Assembly: GCF_009870125.1 (NCBI RefSeq)
Contig: NC_046680.1
Coordinates: 3,968,001-4,032,000, forward strand
Length of the DNA: 64,000 nt
Source of the DNA: Drosophila pseudoobscura
Taxonomy: Eukaryota > Arthropoda > Insecta > Diptera > Drosophilidae
Reading direction: 5' to 3'
A program made the translations under genes and the position numbers. Below are positions 48,919 to 59,813 of this stretch, one piece after another. The stretch's first letter is position 1; each line of letters begins with the position of its first letter. A model generated the notes under the pieces. It was not told the DNA's origin. It made no database searches and saw only the letters and a program-made list of their open reading frames with translations.

Positions 48919-51210
48919 ATGCTATTTCGCGGCGTGCAGGTCCTGCAGCGAAGACACCAGCAGTTCAGCAGAGCTATTAATCACTTTTCTGTGCGACGTG
49001 ACTCCGGCAAAAGTTGGATGCAAAATGACTCCGAACTCATCAGGCCCCAAGCGTGGACTCGTCCTGGCATGTTCATCCAGTTTCGGTGTACTGCTGGAGG
49101 CAGCGATTCCACTAAAAAAGAGAAGGCGCTGGAATCGAAGGAGGAGACCACTGAGGCCAAGCCGAATGCTAGACAAACAAAAAACTTCGAGGTGAAAACT
49201 TCCAAGGGGATCCTAAACATTAGCACGACAATTGAAGACTCGAAGATCAATGAGATTGTATTTGAGAAATCCGACACAACGAACATTAATTTAAAGTCCA
49301 ATGCAAGTGCAACAGTAGGAGGAGGAGCCGATAGTACCACGGGATCCGAAACCCCGCATAGCTCCCCCACATCTGCTCCGAAGTCATCGCCACCTGTTAA
49401 GGACACCAAGGTCAGTCCAACACCACCACCTGCAGAGACTCCACCTGCCGTCACACCCACACCAAAGCGCGCTCGCTTTGATTATCGCGCCTCACTAGAG
49501 CGTAACTTTGTGACTCCTGGAAGAGCAATTGCAGATTTTATGTTAACGGCTGCTGACCTGGACTCTCTATCGAAGATCAAGAGGAGATCTCCATACGAAC
49601 AAGAGCCTCCCATGACCGTCTACTGGCGACGAGATGTCGAGGCAAAAGCTGTGGAAGTATGGGGCTCCAAGGAGAACCTTCTGCGTGAGCGTCTCAAGCG
49701 CGAGGTGGAGCGCAAACAGTACCAGCAGAGTAAGTGCCTTCCTGTCTCACTGTACATATTTGTCAAGTTAATAGAGTATTGCTAAAAATGGATGGTCCGA
49801 CAGATTTGTTCACTGTGAAACGCCGCCTGCGCGACTATCGTCGGGAGATTGGTTCTCGCACCAAAATTATGATGGATAATCAAACAGAGTCAGAGAAATC
49901 TGCTCAAGTAGTCGCCACCGCAATTGCCATGTAAGAATTAATTAATTGCTTGACAACATAAACGATTTACGTACTCGATTCCTCCAGCAATGCAGCTAAT
50001 TTGCTCTTCAAGGCAGGTGGATGGTTTTACAGTGGCTCCCATAGCATGTTTGCCGAGGTCATTCACTCACTGGCGGATCTTATTAACCAGCTTATCCTCG
50101 CGTTTGGCATCTACAAGTCCTCGCAGAGTCCTGATACCGACCATCCCTATGGTTACATGAACATGCGATATGTGTCTTCGCTGATCTCAGGCGTGGGCAT
50201 CTTTTGTGTCGGCTGTGGCCTGTCCATCTATCATGGTATAGAGGGCATTCTCCATCCACAGCCCATCGCCGATCTCTTCTGGGTCTACTGCATTCTGATG
50301 GGATCGCTGGTCTCCGAAGGAGCTACCCTGATGGTTGCCATAAATGAGTTGAAGCGTGCGGCCCGTGTAAATAACGTGAGCTTCAAGGAATACGGTGTGC
50401 ATTTTCCTTACTCATCTGGAGGCTAGTTTCTCATACATATGTATATCTTTTCACTGATCAGTTATTTCTGGCAAGGATCCCTGCGTGAATGTGGTGCTCT
50501 GCGAGGATGCTGCTGCCGTGACTGGTGTCATAGTAGCCGGCACCTGCATGGGACTGAGCAGCTATACGGGCTCACCTATTTTTGACGCCGCAGGATCGCT
50601 TGTTATTGGCGGTCTTCTGGGCGCTGTGGCCTCTTTCATTATATACACCAATGCCAATGCTCTGGTGGGTGTCTCCATTTCAACCGACCGTCTTGAGAAG
50701 ATCAACACTGCGTTGGAGGCTGATGTAATGATCCGAGCCATCTATGATGTCAAAGGCATTGACATTGGTAATGCTCGTGTGCGCTATAAGGTGAGACCCT
50801 GACCTTCTTCATTTTCGCTGACATTTTACTGAATTCCATGGATCTGCCCTCAGGCTGAGCTTGACTTTGATGGTCGCGAGTTGACGCGCTCGTATCTGGA
50901 CAAGCAGGATCTCGCCAAGCTACTAACGGTGCGTTGTCCTGACCTATTTTTAATAATTTCTTGTAAAGTTTTCTTCTCTGTTTTCAGACTGTTCGTGGGT
51001 TCCAAAAGGTGGACGATCTGGAGACCTTCCTGCTCGCCCATGGCGAAAACATTGTGGACCTGATGGGCGGTGAGATCGATCGCATTGAAATGAATCTGCG
51101 GGTAAGTTACACTGAAAAGCCTTTTTAAATTGATCAACAGCTATCCACTTCTCTTCCCCTGGCAGACGCAATTTCCGGAAATTCGACACGTGGACCTTGA
51201 AATACTCTAG
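48919..51210 (+). CDS. ZnT49B: SLC30A9/ZnT9-type zinc transporter
   Basis: Cation-diffusion-facilitator family, ZnT9 branch (mitochondrial zinc export in animals). Exons: 48919-49729, 49777-49930, 49988-50394, 50462-50790, 50854-50928, 50988-51101 and 51166-51210; 644 aa, all phases consistent. The first 230 residues are a Ser/Thr/Pro-rich, presumably disordered N-terminus beginning MLFRGVQVLQRRHQQF, which could be a mitochondrial presequence. Next comes a ZnT9-typical basic region (WGSKENLLRERLKREVE). The transporter part starts at about residue 320, with HSLADLINQ (metal-site HxxxD) and EDAAAVTGV, where the usual TM5 metal-site His is replaced, as in ZnT9. The C-terminal cytoplasmic domain ends R-H-V-D-L-E-I-L. 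Exon 4 uses the acceptor at 50461, which restores the Y-V-I-S-G-K-D-P frame. Confidence 0.93.
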
Positions 51211-53260
51211 GACAGGTTCCCTACCTTGTGGGACTGTTGAATACAAACAAAAAGCATTAGGTGATTGGGTGCTTTCCATAAGAAATGATATCCTGTTTAG
51301 TTTATATTTATTTTCCATTGTCTACTGAATCTATCTAGTATCATTAACATTAAATGTGTTGGGCCTGGATATTTCTAAAGTCGTCTGGCTGAAGTGAAGG
51401 ATACCCGGCTATGAGTTTGTAGTTGAATTAAGTGTGCTTTTTTAATCCCATGCCCCGTTGAAACCAGTGAGAGCTATGTACTATAATAATATAAATATAA
51501 ATGCAATTAACTATAATGTTTGTTTGTACGAATTAAAGGTCCAAATCGATGGTCGACGAATGAAATGGTTTTTTTAGGAGAAAACAGCTGGCCTCCCTCA
51601 CTTGGAGCGTAAAAGTTTCAGCCGGTTGAAAAAATGAAGACAATGAAGACAAATTTTTACCGCATTAAGGCAATCGAATGAAAGTCGATTGAATATTATA
51701 ACTCAGTATTTTTATACCAAGTAGTCATCTTATTAATTTATAAGGAGATAAAAAACATATTGATTGCGCTTGCATAATGCATAATAGATAACAGTGCTGT
51801 AGGGATGGTAATTTTAAAATTCGCATTGTTGGGAGTTCTCAGCCCAGCTACGGGTGATACATGGGCTTATACAAATTTTCGTGTCATATTTGCGCTACAG
51901 ATTACATATCCATTGCTCCAATTATTCTAATATGCAGAAAATTATGAAAGAATATCCGTTTATTAAATTAGCCTTTAAGGGATATTCAAAATAACAGTTA
52001 CAGTTATTGCTTCTTTAAAGCTTACTAATACTCTAAAGTCCAGAAAACGAAAACAAAATAGAATTCCCTTCTTCCTACCGCACGCAATCATTAAAATGCA
52101 CTCATTCAAAGAGAGAACGCTCCTTGAGAGAGCTGAAAGCTCCCAGAGCCGAAGGCCTATGGGATGTTTGGGATAATTTTTCGTTGTATGAACTGGGAGC
52201 GTCTTTGTACATATGTACATACTGTAAGGTTAGCTGTTAAGTTAACATAGCTCATTTGGAATCACCAATGGATGAACCAAATCCAACTCTTTGAATAAAC
52301 GGTTGCGGCGGTCTGGTCTGGCTGTGAATGAAATTAAATGCAAACGTGAAGCTTTATTTGAAAGGTGTACACCAATTTTAATGTGAAACGAAAGTGACTT
52401 CTTATTCATAAATTTAAGTGATCAGCAAAAAGTTCTTAAGTAAAGCCTGTAAGGAAGCTCATTTCCAAGCCCCGAATTTTATATACCCTTGAAGTTCGAC
52501 TGTACGTTTGACAACGAATTTTTTAAACCCGTTCGTTCATATGTCAGCTGAAATATATGTTAATGCTTCGTTATTTGGACTGCAATTGTCTGATCAATTC
52601 CATAATGCGCGTTTAAAGGGTATAACAACCAACAAAAAACCCCTTATTACCATTTCTATATTAACCAAAACAAACAAAACACTCGCTCATGAATAATTTT
52701 TTATAAAGGAATTTCTCTTATGCTTTAGTGGTGAACGAACTTCGACGAACACTATAATAGATACACTCTCATTCACTGTTCTTGCGGCTGGGGCATGGGC
52801 ATTAGCAGCGCCTTAGCGCCTGAGCTAAAGATCGACGTATCAATCCGATTCTTTCATTCCGATTTGGTTTTTTAATTTGAACACACTGGTTTACTGTACA
52901 GCCAGCTGCTGCTGCTTCTTCTGCTGACGCTGCTGGTGCTACCGTGTGGCATTTATTTGACCCATTAACGGTAAAAGCAGCGACACAACACAACGCAATT
53001 CACATGCTAATTGGATGGGACCTGACTTCAGACTTCAGAAGCCGTTCTGTTCTGGACTGTGCTGTGCAGATATGTAAATGTGTGCGGCAGGTATATAACC
53101 AGCCATTCCTGTTCCAACTGGCAGAGACAATCGTATTCCCATTCGTACAGCCATGAAATCTGTCACCGAATCAATTAGGCGTCGCTTCAGCTGAAGTGTG
53201 GCATTGGGAGTAACTAGCACAGACCAGACTGGACATCAAGCCCAGTCCGATTGCTGATTC
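51211..53260. other. Intergenic region, nothing recognised
   Basis: This is AT-rich downstream sequence of ZnT49B followed by unassigned DNA before the arylsulfatase promoter. No frame has family features, and no RNA gene or repeat family is recognised. Confidence 0.5.
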
Positions 53261-53290
53261 AGTTGCATTCCCGTTCTCCGAACTGTGACG
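53261..53290 (+). promoter_or_regulatory. CG8646: Initiator and untranslated first exon of the arylsulfatase gene
   Basis: TTCAGTTGC forms an initiator with the start A at 53261. The short exon ends at 53290 before the donor GTAAGT. The matching acceptor is TCTTCCAG ending at 53498, so the ATG at 53515 lies in the second exon and the upstream in-frame ATG at 53470 is intronic. Confidence 0.6.
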
Positions 53291-53514
53291 GTAAGTTCGC
53301 CGGACGACGATCAATGCCACACTCAATACGATACGTAGTCGAAAATGTAGACTGGGGCGATCAATTGAGATCGTCGCGTACCGTACTCGTGATTTTAATT
53401 GATGGGGAAGGGAACCCTCGAACACAGCGAATCTCTGCAATACATCAATTAGTGAGCAACTGACATCTAATGCCGGCACATCTCACCCGATCTTCCAGTT
53501 CAGAGACGCAAACA

Positions 53515-55524
53515 ATGCTGTTTCTGGTGCTGTTATGGTTGGTGCTACCCATGCCGATTCCCTCCGAGGCGGCCAATGATCCGCCCAAGCCGCATATAAT
53601 CTTCATTCTGGCCGATGATTTAGTAAGTTCCCTTGATCCTAACCTGAATCGTATAATTATCTGTTGGTTATCTCTACTTTTAGGGCTTCAACGACGTGGG
53701 CTTCCATGGTTCAGCACAGATTCCCACTCCCAATATCGATGCGTTGGCTTACTCGGGCATCATTCTGAATCGTTATTATGTCGCTCCGATCTGTACACCC
53801 TCGAGGTCCGCACTAATGACGGGAAAATACCCCATACACACAGGTATGTGGACCAAGTCCTTTCATATTACTATTCAATCCAATCCATTCCTTCGTCCTG
53901 GATAGGTATGCAGCATACGGTGCTCTATGCGGCTGAGCCACGTGGACTGCCACTCAAGGAAAAGATTCTACCACAATATTTAAATGACTTGGGGTAGGTC
54001 CTTTGCAATTTATCCCCGAAACGTTCTTGTCCTTATCTCGATCCCTCTGGTCCCCAGTTACACGTCTCACATATCTGGAAAATGGCATCTGGGACATTGG
54101 AAACTCGAGTATACGCCACTGTTTCGGGGCTTCAGCAGCCATGTAGGATTTTGGTCCGGCCATCATGACTACAACGATCATACGGCCGTCGAGAAAAACC
54201 TGTGGGGGCTGGACATGCGCAACGGAACGGATGTGGCCTACAATCTGCACGGACAGTACACGACAGACGTGATAACAAAGCACTCCGTCTCAGTAATAGC
54301 CAACCATGACGCAGCGAAAGGTCCACTTTTTTTGTACGTGGCGCATGCGGCAGGTCATTCGGGCAATCCATACAATCCACTGCCGGTGCCAGACGACGAT
54401 GTGATGAAGCTGGACCACATTCTCCACTACAAGCGTCGTAGATACGCCGGTGAGTCTCGTGCTTCGATCGCAAGTACCTCTAGTCCTGATGCTGCGACGT
54501 TGTTTTGGTTTCTCGCTTTCAGCCATGGTCGCCAAAATGGATGAGAGTGTTGGCGTGATTGTGGACCAGCTGCGAAAGTCGAATATGTTGGAAAACTCGA
54601 TCATTATCTTCTCCTCGGACAACGGTGGCCCGGCCCAGGGATTCAACCTGAACTTTGCCTCGAACTATCCGTTGCGGGGCGTAAAGAACACCTTGTGGGA
54701 GGGAGGCGTTAGAGCCGCAGGTCTCGTTTGGTCACCGCTTCTCGAGAAGAGGCAACGAGTTGTCGACGAGACCATGCACATCAGCGACTGGCTACCGACG
54801 CTGATTGAGGCGGCTGGAGGCATACCGGCTCTGGCCAATGCCAATCTCAGTCAGAGTTTGGATGGGATGAGCATTTGGCAGACGCTGGTCCATGCCTACC
54901 CATCACCGCGCAAGACTGTGCTCCACAACATCGACGACATCTGGGGCAGCGCCGCCTTGACGGTCGGCGACTGGAAGATGATCCAGGGCACCAATTACAA
55001 TGGAAGATGGGACGGCTGGTACGGACCGGGTGGGGAGCGAGATCCCCATCTCTACGACTGGAACCTGGTGCTCAAGAGTAGCAGTGGCAAAGCAATGACT
55101 GGCCTGAAAATGCTTCCAAGTCGGGCGGATCAGCAGAGACTGCGAGAGACTGCCACAGTCACCTGCCAAGGGCAATCAACTCAGGGCACCAGTTGTGTGG
55201 CGACCGCATTTTCAGCCCCATGTTTGTTCCATGTGCGCGACGATCCGTGCGAACAATTCAATCTGGCGGAACAGTGAGTTGGAGACTATCTGCTTTACTT
55301 GTTCGGTTGTCCCTCAATACCTTCATTCTTTCAGATATCCCAAGGTACTCGATTTATTGATGGCGGAGCTCCAGCATATCAACTCCACTGCTGTGCCGCC
55401 GTCCAACCAACCTGATGATCCCAGGGCAAGTCCTATGTACTTCAACTACACATGGACCAACTTTGGGGACTATTATGGCAATATCAAAGGTGCTGTCCTG
55501 GGTGATATAAGCTCGAAGTTTTGA
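53515..55524 (+). CDS. CG8646: Secreted/lysosomal arylsulfatase B-like sulfatase
   Basis: Hydrolyses sulfate esters, probably of glycosaminoglycans. Exons: 53515-53622, 53684-53843, 53906-53993, 54058-54449, 54523-55273 and 55335-55524; 562 aa. A signal peptide [19 protein letters not shown] is followed by the sulfatase start I-I-F-I-L-A-D-D-L (metal Asp34-Asp35). The signature CTPSR has the formylglycine cysteine at about residue 73. Others: SGKWHLGHW (about residue 120), HDYNDH, and [10 protein letters not shown] with metal Asp-Asn. The C-terminal domain has paired cysteines. The ATG at 53515 is the first in the spliced mRNA. Polyadenylation signal AATAAA at 55551-55556. The enzyme looks intact; the paralogue name is probable rather than certain, because flies have several arylsulfatase B-like genes. 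Confidence 0.92.
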
Positions 55525-55628
55525 AGGACACTGCGAAGAAGACTGCTTAAAATAAAGTTATCAAGTTTTAGTCTATTAACAGTTATTTGAAGTTGGCTAG
55601 GTTTAACGAATTTCGATAGAGTTTGGCA

Positions 55629-55634
55629 TTTATT
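55629..55634 (-). terminator. Polyadenylation signal of the minus-strand small gene
   Basis: AATAAA on the minus strand, about 80 bp past the 52-codon frame's stop and almost at the stop of the overlapping second frame. It faces the arylsulfatase signal at 55551-55556, so the two transcripts probably overlap at their 3' ends. Confidence 0.5.
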
Positions 55635-55712
55635 TATAGCTAGCATCTAAAGAAAGATAATCGATTATCAATTTGACGGGTGCTGTCTCCATCATGTCTC
55701 CATCATACTCAA

Positions 55713-55871
55713 TTAAGACGAAGCCGTGGCTGGGGTGGTGGTGCGGAATGGACAGATATTTAGCCGTAAAATGCAGGCCCAGAGAAGGAATGTTGACTCG
55801 GCTGTGGGCACCAGGAACAACATCAGGACGGACACCAGGAGCAGATACAGACACAACACCGACATGTCCAT
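55713..55871 (-). CDS. Candidate small secreted peptide (52 aa), family unknown
   Basis: ATG at 55869-55871, stop TAA at 55713-55715. The protein begins MDMSVLCLYLLLVSVLMLFL then VPTAES, a strong signal peptide with a likely cut after TAES or nearby, leaving about 26 residues with two cysteines (W-A-C and I-C-P) and a Thr/Pro-rich end. On the same strand, a TATAAATA box (55941-55934) lies about 30-36 bp before a TCAGA start (about 55905), and an AATAAA follows at 55634. A second frame, shifted by one, stays open to 55630 and reads plausibly (H-H-H-P-S-H-G-F, V-L-I-E-Y-D-G-D). The gene may therefore carry an indel, or the true mature part may lie in the other frame. I recognise no homologue. 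Confidence 0.5.
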   Translation of the reverse strand: MDMSVLCLYLLLVSVLMLFLVPTAESTFLLWACILRLNICPFRTTTPATASS

Positions 55872-55933
55872 GATTGCGAACGAAAGAAGCCTTTATTCAA
55901 GCTCTGATACTATCTTACTAATGGATCAGGCCT

Positions 55934-55941
55934 TATTTATA
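55934..55941 (-). promoter_or_regulatory. TATA box of the small secreted-peptide candidate
   Basis: TATAAATA on the minus strand, 63-70 bp before the ATG, with an initiator-like ATCAGAGC about 30-36 bp downstream. The spacing is near, though slightly above, the usual fly TATA-initiator distance. Confidence 0.5.
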
Positions 55942-56699
55942 AGCACCCAGATCTTACAGTTGCTCAGCAATCCACATATGTACATGTATTTGTCCAGCTG
56001 TGGCTGTGTTCCGTCTGGTCAACTGTCTTTGACCTGATTCGCTGTGAGGGTAAACATTTACTCAATCCACTTCGAGGCCAATGGACAGGCCGCCTTCCAT
56101 GAGAATTATCCATAAATCTGGGATACAACTGTATTCGAAGATACTCGAAACTAATAGGACAAAAACAGGCAAATCTCAAGTAGTTTATTTCATCAAGTCC
56201 ACTAGTCTTTACTCAAACTAACTCTGCGGCTATAAGAGCAAATCAGGCAGTGTGAGCGATCAGGCGGGACAATTCTCACAGTTAGTACATCTATTCTCTA
56301 ATAGCAAAAATAACCAATTAAATAAGATCAATGCAAAAAAAAATGTATTATATATGTGGTCTTTTAATGCAGGGTATCAAAGATTCTAACATGTATAATT
56401 TAGTTTTAATTAGTATCGATAACACAAAATACATTCGATAGATTTTTAGCTAAGAATAACTTTATTTAATTTTGTATAATTCGCAACCTAGGATCAACCT
56501 ATTTAATTTCATTTTCAAATGTATATTTAAGAAGTAGTTATATCAACTTCCATACGCATTTCATACTTCCATACTTTTCATTTTTTTTATCTTCTTTGTT
56601 CATTTGTCTTTTTGTTCTTAGTTAAATTTTAAAATCTAATATCTAGTTTTAAGCTTAAATGCAATTCATTGACGTTTTAACTTCGTAATTACTAGCTCC

Positions 56700-56903
56700 A
56701 GTACTTCCACTTCCTTGCCATTCAATTGTTTCGATAGAAGCTGGGTGTCTCAACTTCAAATGCCGAGTCAAATTGCTTAGTGAGCCACCATACTTAACTC
56801 CGACTTGCATTGCGTGCACTTTGCTTTTTTCTCGCCTATAGCGTCGAAGTGATTTAAAAAATCATTAAATTTACCTTTATGTGACATTTCAAAACAGTTT
56901 TGT
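56700..56903 (-). pseudogene. Broken BED-type zinc-finger relic
   Basis: The minus strand encodes MSHKGKFNDFLNHFDAIGEK, then C-T-Q-C-K-S-E-L-S in one frame. After a one-base frame change near 56790 it continues Y-G-G-S-L-S-N-L-T-R-H-L-K-L-R-H-P. Together these form a C-x2-C ... H-x4-H BED finger, the DNA-binding domain of hAT-type transposases and of host proteins derived from them. No transposase catalytic part follows. It is either the remnant of a hAT transposon or of a host BED gene. Confidence 0.65.
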
Positions 56904-57090
56904 TTGTCTTTAAACTTTCTTTCCCGAGTCCGCCACAACAAAATGTGAAAAGGGTTTCCATACCAGTTCAAAAGTAGAAAACATCAGAGAAATAAACGAA
57001 TGAAAACGAACGAATCGTGTAAATTTCTCTCGAGTTATATTTGTTTGACCGTTTTCGCTTAAACCTTTTTTTCAGACAAAATCCAATCCA

Positions 57091-57905
57091 CTATTTAAAA
57101 TAAACCATTCAAGTAGAAAATTAGTTTATCAGTCGGATAAAACTATGTGGGCATGGCTAAATGTTCTATCTAAATAGTAATATTCAACGGGATATAAACC
57201 TGGGAGAATATGGGTTCCAATCGTGACGGAGAACGATTAACCTATTGGAAGCCAAGGGGCTATTTAAATATTCTACCGAAAATAATGAAAATTGAATCAT
57301 TTTAGCACAGTTCAGGTGAAAGATATCGTTGTTTTTTCAAGTTCAGAGGAAAGATGGCGTGAATCCTTAAGAAAAATGTACAATTGTTAATATTTTCCGC
57401 CATTTACCTCAAGTAGTTAAACAAGTTAAATAGAGGGGTCTTAGGTGGGCTAAGTTCGGTTTTTCATCATACGAGACGCTATATTGTTGTTAAGGAACCA
57501 AAATTGAGGCAAAAATAATCAAAGTCAAGTATTTAAAATAAGCCAGTCAAGCAGAAAATTGATTCATTAATCGGATAAAATTATGTGGGCAGGGCTAAAT
57601 GTTCTATATAGCTGAGAATATTCGACAGAAGATCAAAAGCGAGGAATATGTACAATACAATTTTTAAAATGAGACGGTATATTTACTGTATATATGTATA
57701 TAATGGTATGTTTTCTCAATTTCATCATTCTATTAAATTTAATTTTCAACGTTATAAAGAAATCCAATAAAAGCAAGTGTTTAAAATAAAGCAATCAATT
57801 AGAAAATAGGTTCTTCAATCGTATAAAATTATGTGGGCATGGCTAAATGTTCTATATAGCTAGTAATATTCGAGGGAAGATCAAAATCGAAGAATATGTA
57901 TAATA
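57091..57905. repeat. Three diverged copies of a roughly 110-150 bp unit
   Basis: Copies at about 57091-57190, 57524-57650 and 57755-57905 share TTTAAAATAAR, AGAAAATTR, CGGATAAAAYTATGTGGGC (CGTATAAAA in the third) and GGCTAAATGTTCTAT. All have the same orientation. Unique sequence separates them, so they are dispersed direct repeats. The last copy ends about 60 bp before the COA4-like start and lies in the presumed promoter. Confidence 0.8.
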
Positions 57906-57964
57906 GAACTCGAATTCGTCAGTATATATTTTTATATTTTTGAGGGAGAGATGTAACACTCGCC

Positions 57965-58162
57965 ATGTCCGCCGCTGAAGAAAAGGATCCCGTGGAGTTG
58001 ATGCTGAAGAAAACAGGCTGCATTGAGCTACATTACAAGGTGCAGGAGTGTATAGCCGACACCGGTGACTGGCGTGCGTGCCAGGACAAAGTTAAAGAAT
58101 TCAGGGCCTGCATGCAGAAATACGTCGACCAGCAGAGTAAAAAGTATGCCAACGTCAAGTAG
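57965..58162 (+). CDS. COA4-like twin CX9C mitochondrial protein
   Basis: A 65-aa intronless frame. D-P-V-E-L-M-L-K-K-T-G-C is followed by two CX9C motifs: C-IELHYKVQE-C and C-QDKVKEFRA-C, with D-W-R-A-C between them, as in human COA4 (CHCHD8), an intermembrane-space factor for cytochrome c oxidase assembly. Import through the MIA40 pathway is known for the family. The last 17 nt of this frame, including its stop (58160-58162), overlap the start of the next frame. Both cysteine pairs are intact. Confidence 0.88.
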   Translation: MSAAEEKDPVELMLKKTGCIELHYKVQECIADTGDWRACQDKVKEFRACMQKYVDQQSKKYANVK

Positions 58163-58544
58163 CATCCTGCAGAAGTTCATCAAACCAACCAAGCTGGCGC
58201 TCGTCGTGCGCAGCGATCTTAAGATGACCAAAGGCAAAACAGCGGCCCAATGTGCACACGCTGCCGTCATGTGCTACCAGAACGCGGCTAACGGAACAGC
58301 CGAACAGAGTGCTGTTCTGCAGCGTTGGTGTCGTATGGGCCAACCGAAGATAGTGTTACGGGTCGAAAACTTCGAGCAACTTAATGGACTGGAGCGACAA
58401 GCGCAGGAGGCGAACGTCGTTGCTGCTCTGGTGAGAGATGCTGGCCGAACACAGCTGGAACCGGGAACGGCGACGGTTCTGGGCTTGGGACCAGCACCAG
58501 CTTCTGAACTGGATAAATTGGTTGCACACTTGAAACTATTATGA
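58146..58544 (+). CDS. Peptidyl-tRNA hydrolase 2 (PTH2/Bit1) family protein
   Basis: A 132-aa intronless frame that begins at ATG 58146 inside the COA4-like frame, +1 relative to it. The PTH2 core is K-L-A-L-V-V-R-S-D-L-K-M-T-K-G-K-T-A-A-Q-C-A-H-A-A, then G-Q-P-K-I-V-L-R and D-A-G-R-T-Q-L-x-P-G-T-x-T-V-L-G-L-G-P. These hold the family's conserved Lys, His and Asp. It lacks the N-terminal membrane anchor of mammalian PTRH2; the short lead MPTSSSILQKFIKPT may be a weak presequence. With no promoter or intron in between, it is probably translated from the same mRNA as the COA4-like frame. It converges with Era 72 bp downstream. Confidence 0.9.
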   Translation: MPTSSSILQKFIKPTKLALVVRSDLKMTKGKTAAQCAHAAVMCYQNAANGTAEQSAVLQRWCRMGQPKIVLRVENFEQLNGLERQAQEANVVAALVRDAGRTQLEPGTATVLGLGPAPASELDKLVAHLKLL

Positions 58545-58615
58545 GCTCTAAGTTTTATATGTTCATTACAATTAAAGTAAAATTTAACAACAGGTATTCT
58601 TTAGCTTCGGCCGGT

Positions 58616-59813
58616 CTACTTGACCTTGGAGGCCGTGGAAATGGTCAGGGAAACCGCCTGACCGAACATCTCCACCAAATCGGAGGTCACACGTTCAGTT
58701 ATCTGTCGCAATTTCCCATTGGACTCGCCACATATCAGCCGCTCAATGCGTTCAGTGGGACATTGTACTTGAACGGACGTGTAGACAACATCTGCAATGA
58801 GAATCGTACTTTATATGGAACTTCTCCTGTATCGTATACATACGTTTCTCCAAGCTGTAATACTCTAGCTCGCACTTCAGGTTATAGGGTATCTCCTGCG
58901 GCAAGTAGTCTAGCAAACGGGCACGAACACTTTCTACAATGAGCGCCTCGGGGCTGGCATCTGTGTGAATGTCCGAGGCGAATCTCCATTGTCTTGGCAA
59001 TGCCTGTCCAATCAAATAGTTCTGAAGCTCATTCAGGCCATTACCTGTCATGGCTGAGACAAGGAACACATTATCAAAGTGATCCCAAGTGGTCTGTCGC
59101 TTGCTTAGCGGAATTCCCTCTGCCACCTGACCCGTGGTAGCGGCTGCCAGACCTCGCGTCGCACCTTTGCCATTTCGCTGACCGGAGAGCGTGTCATTGG
59201 TTAGAGTCTTGATCAGATCCAAAAGCACGCGCTTCGATTTAAGGGCATCTATCTTGTTCAGCACGAGGAAACTGGGTAGGTTGGCGTAGGCCTTCAAGGT
59301 GTCCAAGACAGTAGGGTGCAGTTCCTTTCTCGTCCAGCTGTTTGAGACATCCTGCATGACGGCGATGACGTCCGCATGCTGAATGGCATGCCGGTAGGAG
59401 CTCTTAAAGCTCTGCTCCAAGTGGTGCTTCCGTATTTCCCGCTGGGTCACCAAGCCGGGCGTATCGTAGAACACGAGCTGAGTTTGTCCGGTTGTGCAAA
59501 TGGCCGTGTTCGACTTGCGGGTGGTATGTACTTTAGCGGATGTGGGACATACCCTGTGGTTAATTATGTTGTTGATGAACGTGCTCTTGCCCACATTGGG
59601 GACTCCAATCACAGCAATGTGCAGGGACATCTGCTGATCCACTGACTTGTTGATATTCTTCGTACTCTCCTGCGGAGGTAGTTGCGCAGGGTTGGACGAT
59701 GTGTCGTCGGATTGAGTGGCGTTGGACAAGCTGCGTCCATTTGTAAGCAAACATCGATTGCTATTAGTCCTATTCAGCAATTTTAAAGCACTTGAAAACC
59801 AATTATACCGCAT
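58616..59813 (-). CDS. CG7488: Mitochondrial Era GTPase (ERAL1 homologue)
   Basis: Era-family GTPase that helps assemble the small mitochondrial ribosomal subunit. Exons: 59813-58844 and 58791-58616 joined across a 52-bp intron (GTATGT...TTGCAG); 381 aa. A presequence-like N-terminus of about 60 residues is followed by G1 GVPNVGKST (residues 70-78), G3 DTPG, G4 NKID and G5-like S-A-M-T-G. The C-terminal KH domain includes RIERLICGESNGKLRQI, the family's C-G-x-x-G-x-x-L-R signature region. Without the intron the frame would end in an unrelated tail and lose most of the KH domain. Upstream sequence has two TTTCGATAGC motifs (59848-59872). Confidence 0.93.

Noticed and set aside
53470-53514. Upstream in-frame ATG for the arylsulfatase
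   Set aside because: It precedes the splice acceptor at 53498, so it is intronic when the predicted leader exon is used; the ATG at 53515 directly begins the signal peptide.
58752-58843. Unspliced C-terminus of the Era GTPase frame
   Set aside because: Reading through gives an unrelated tail; the 52-bp intron with GTATGT and TTGCAG restores the KH domain.
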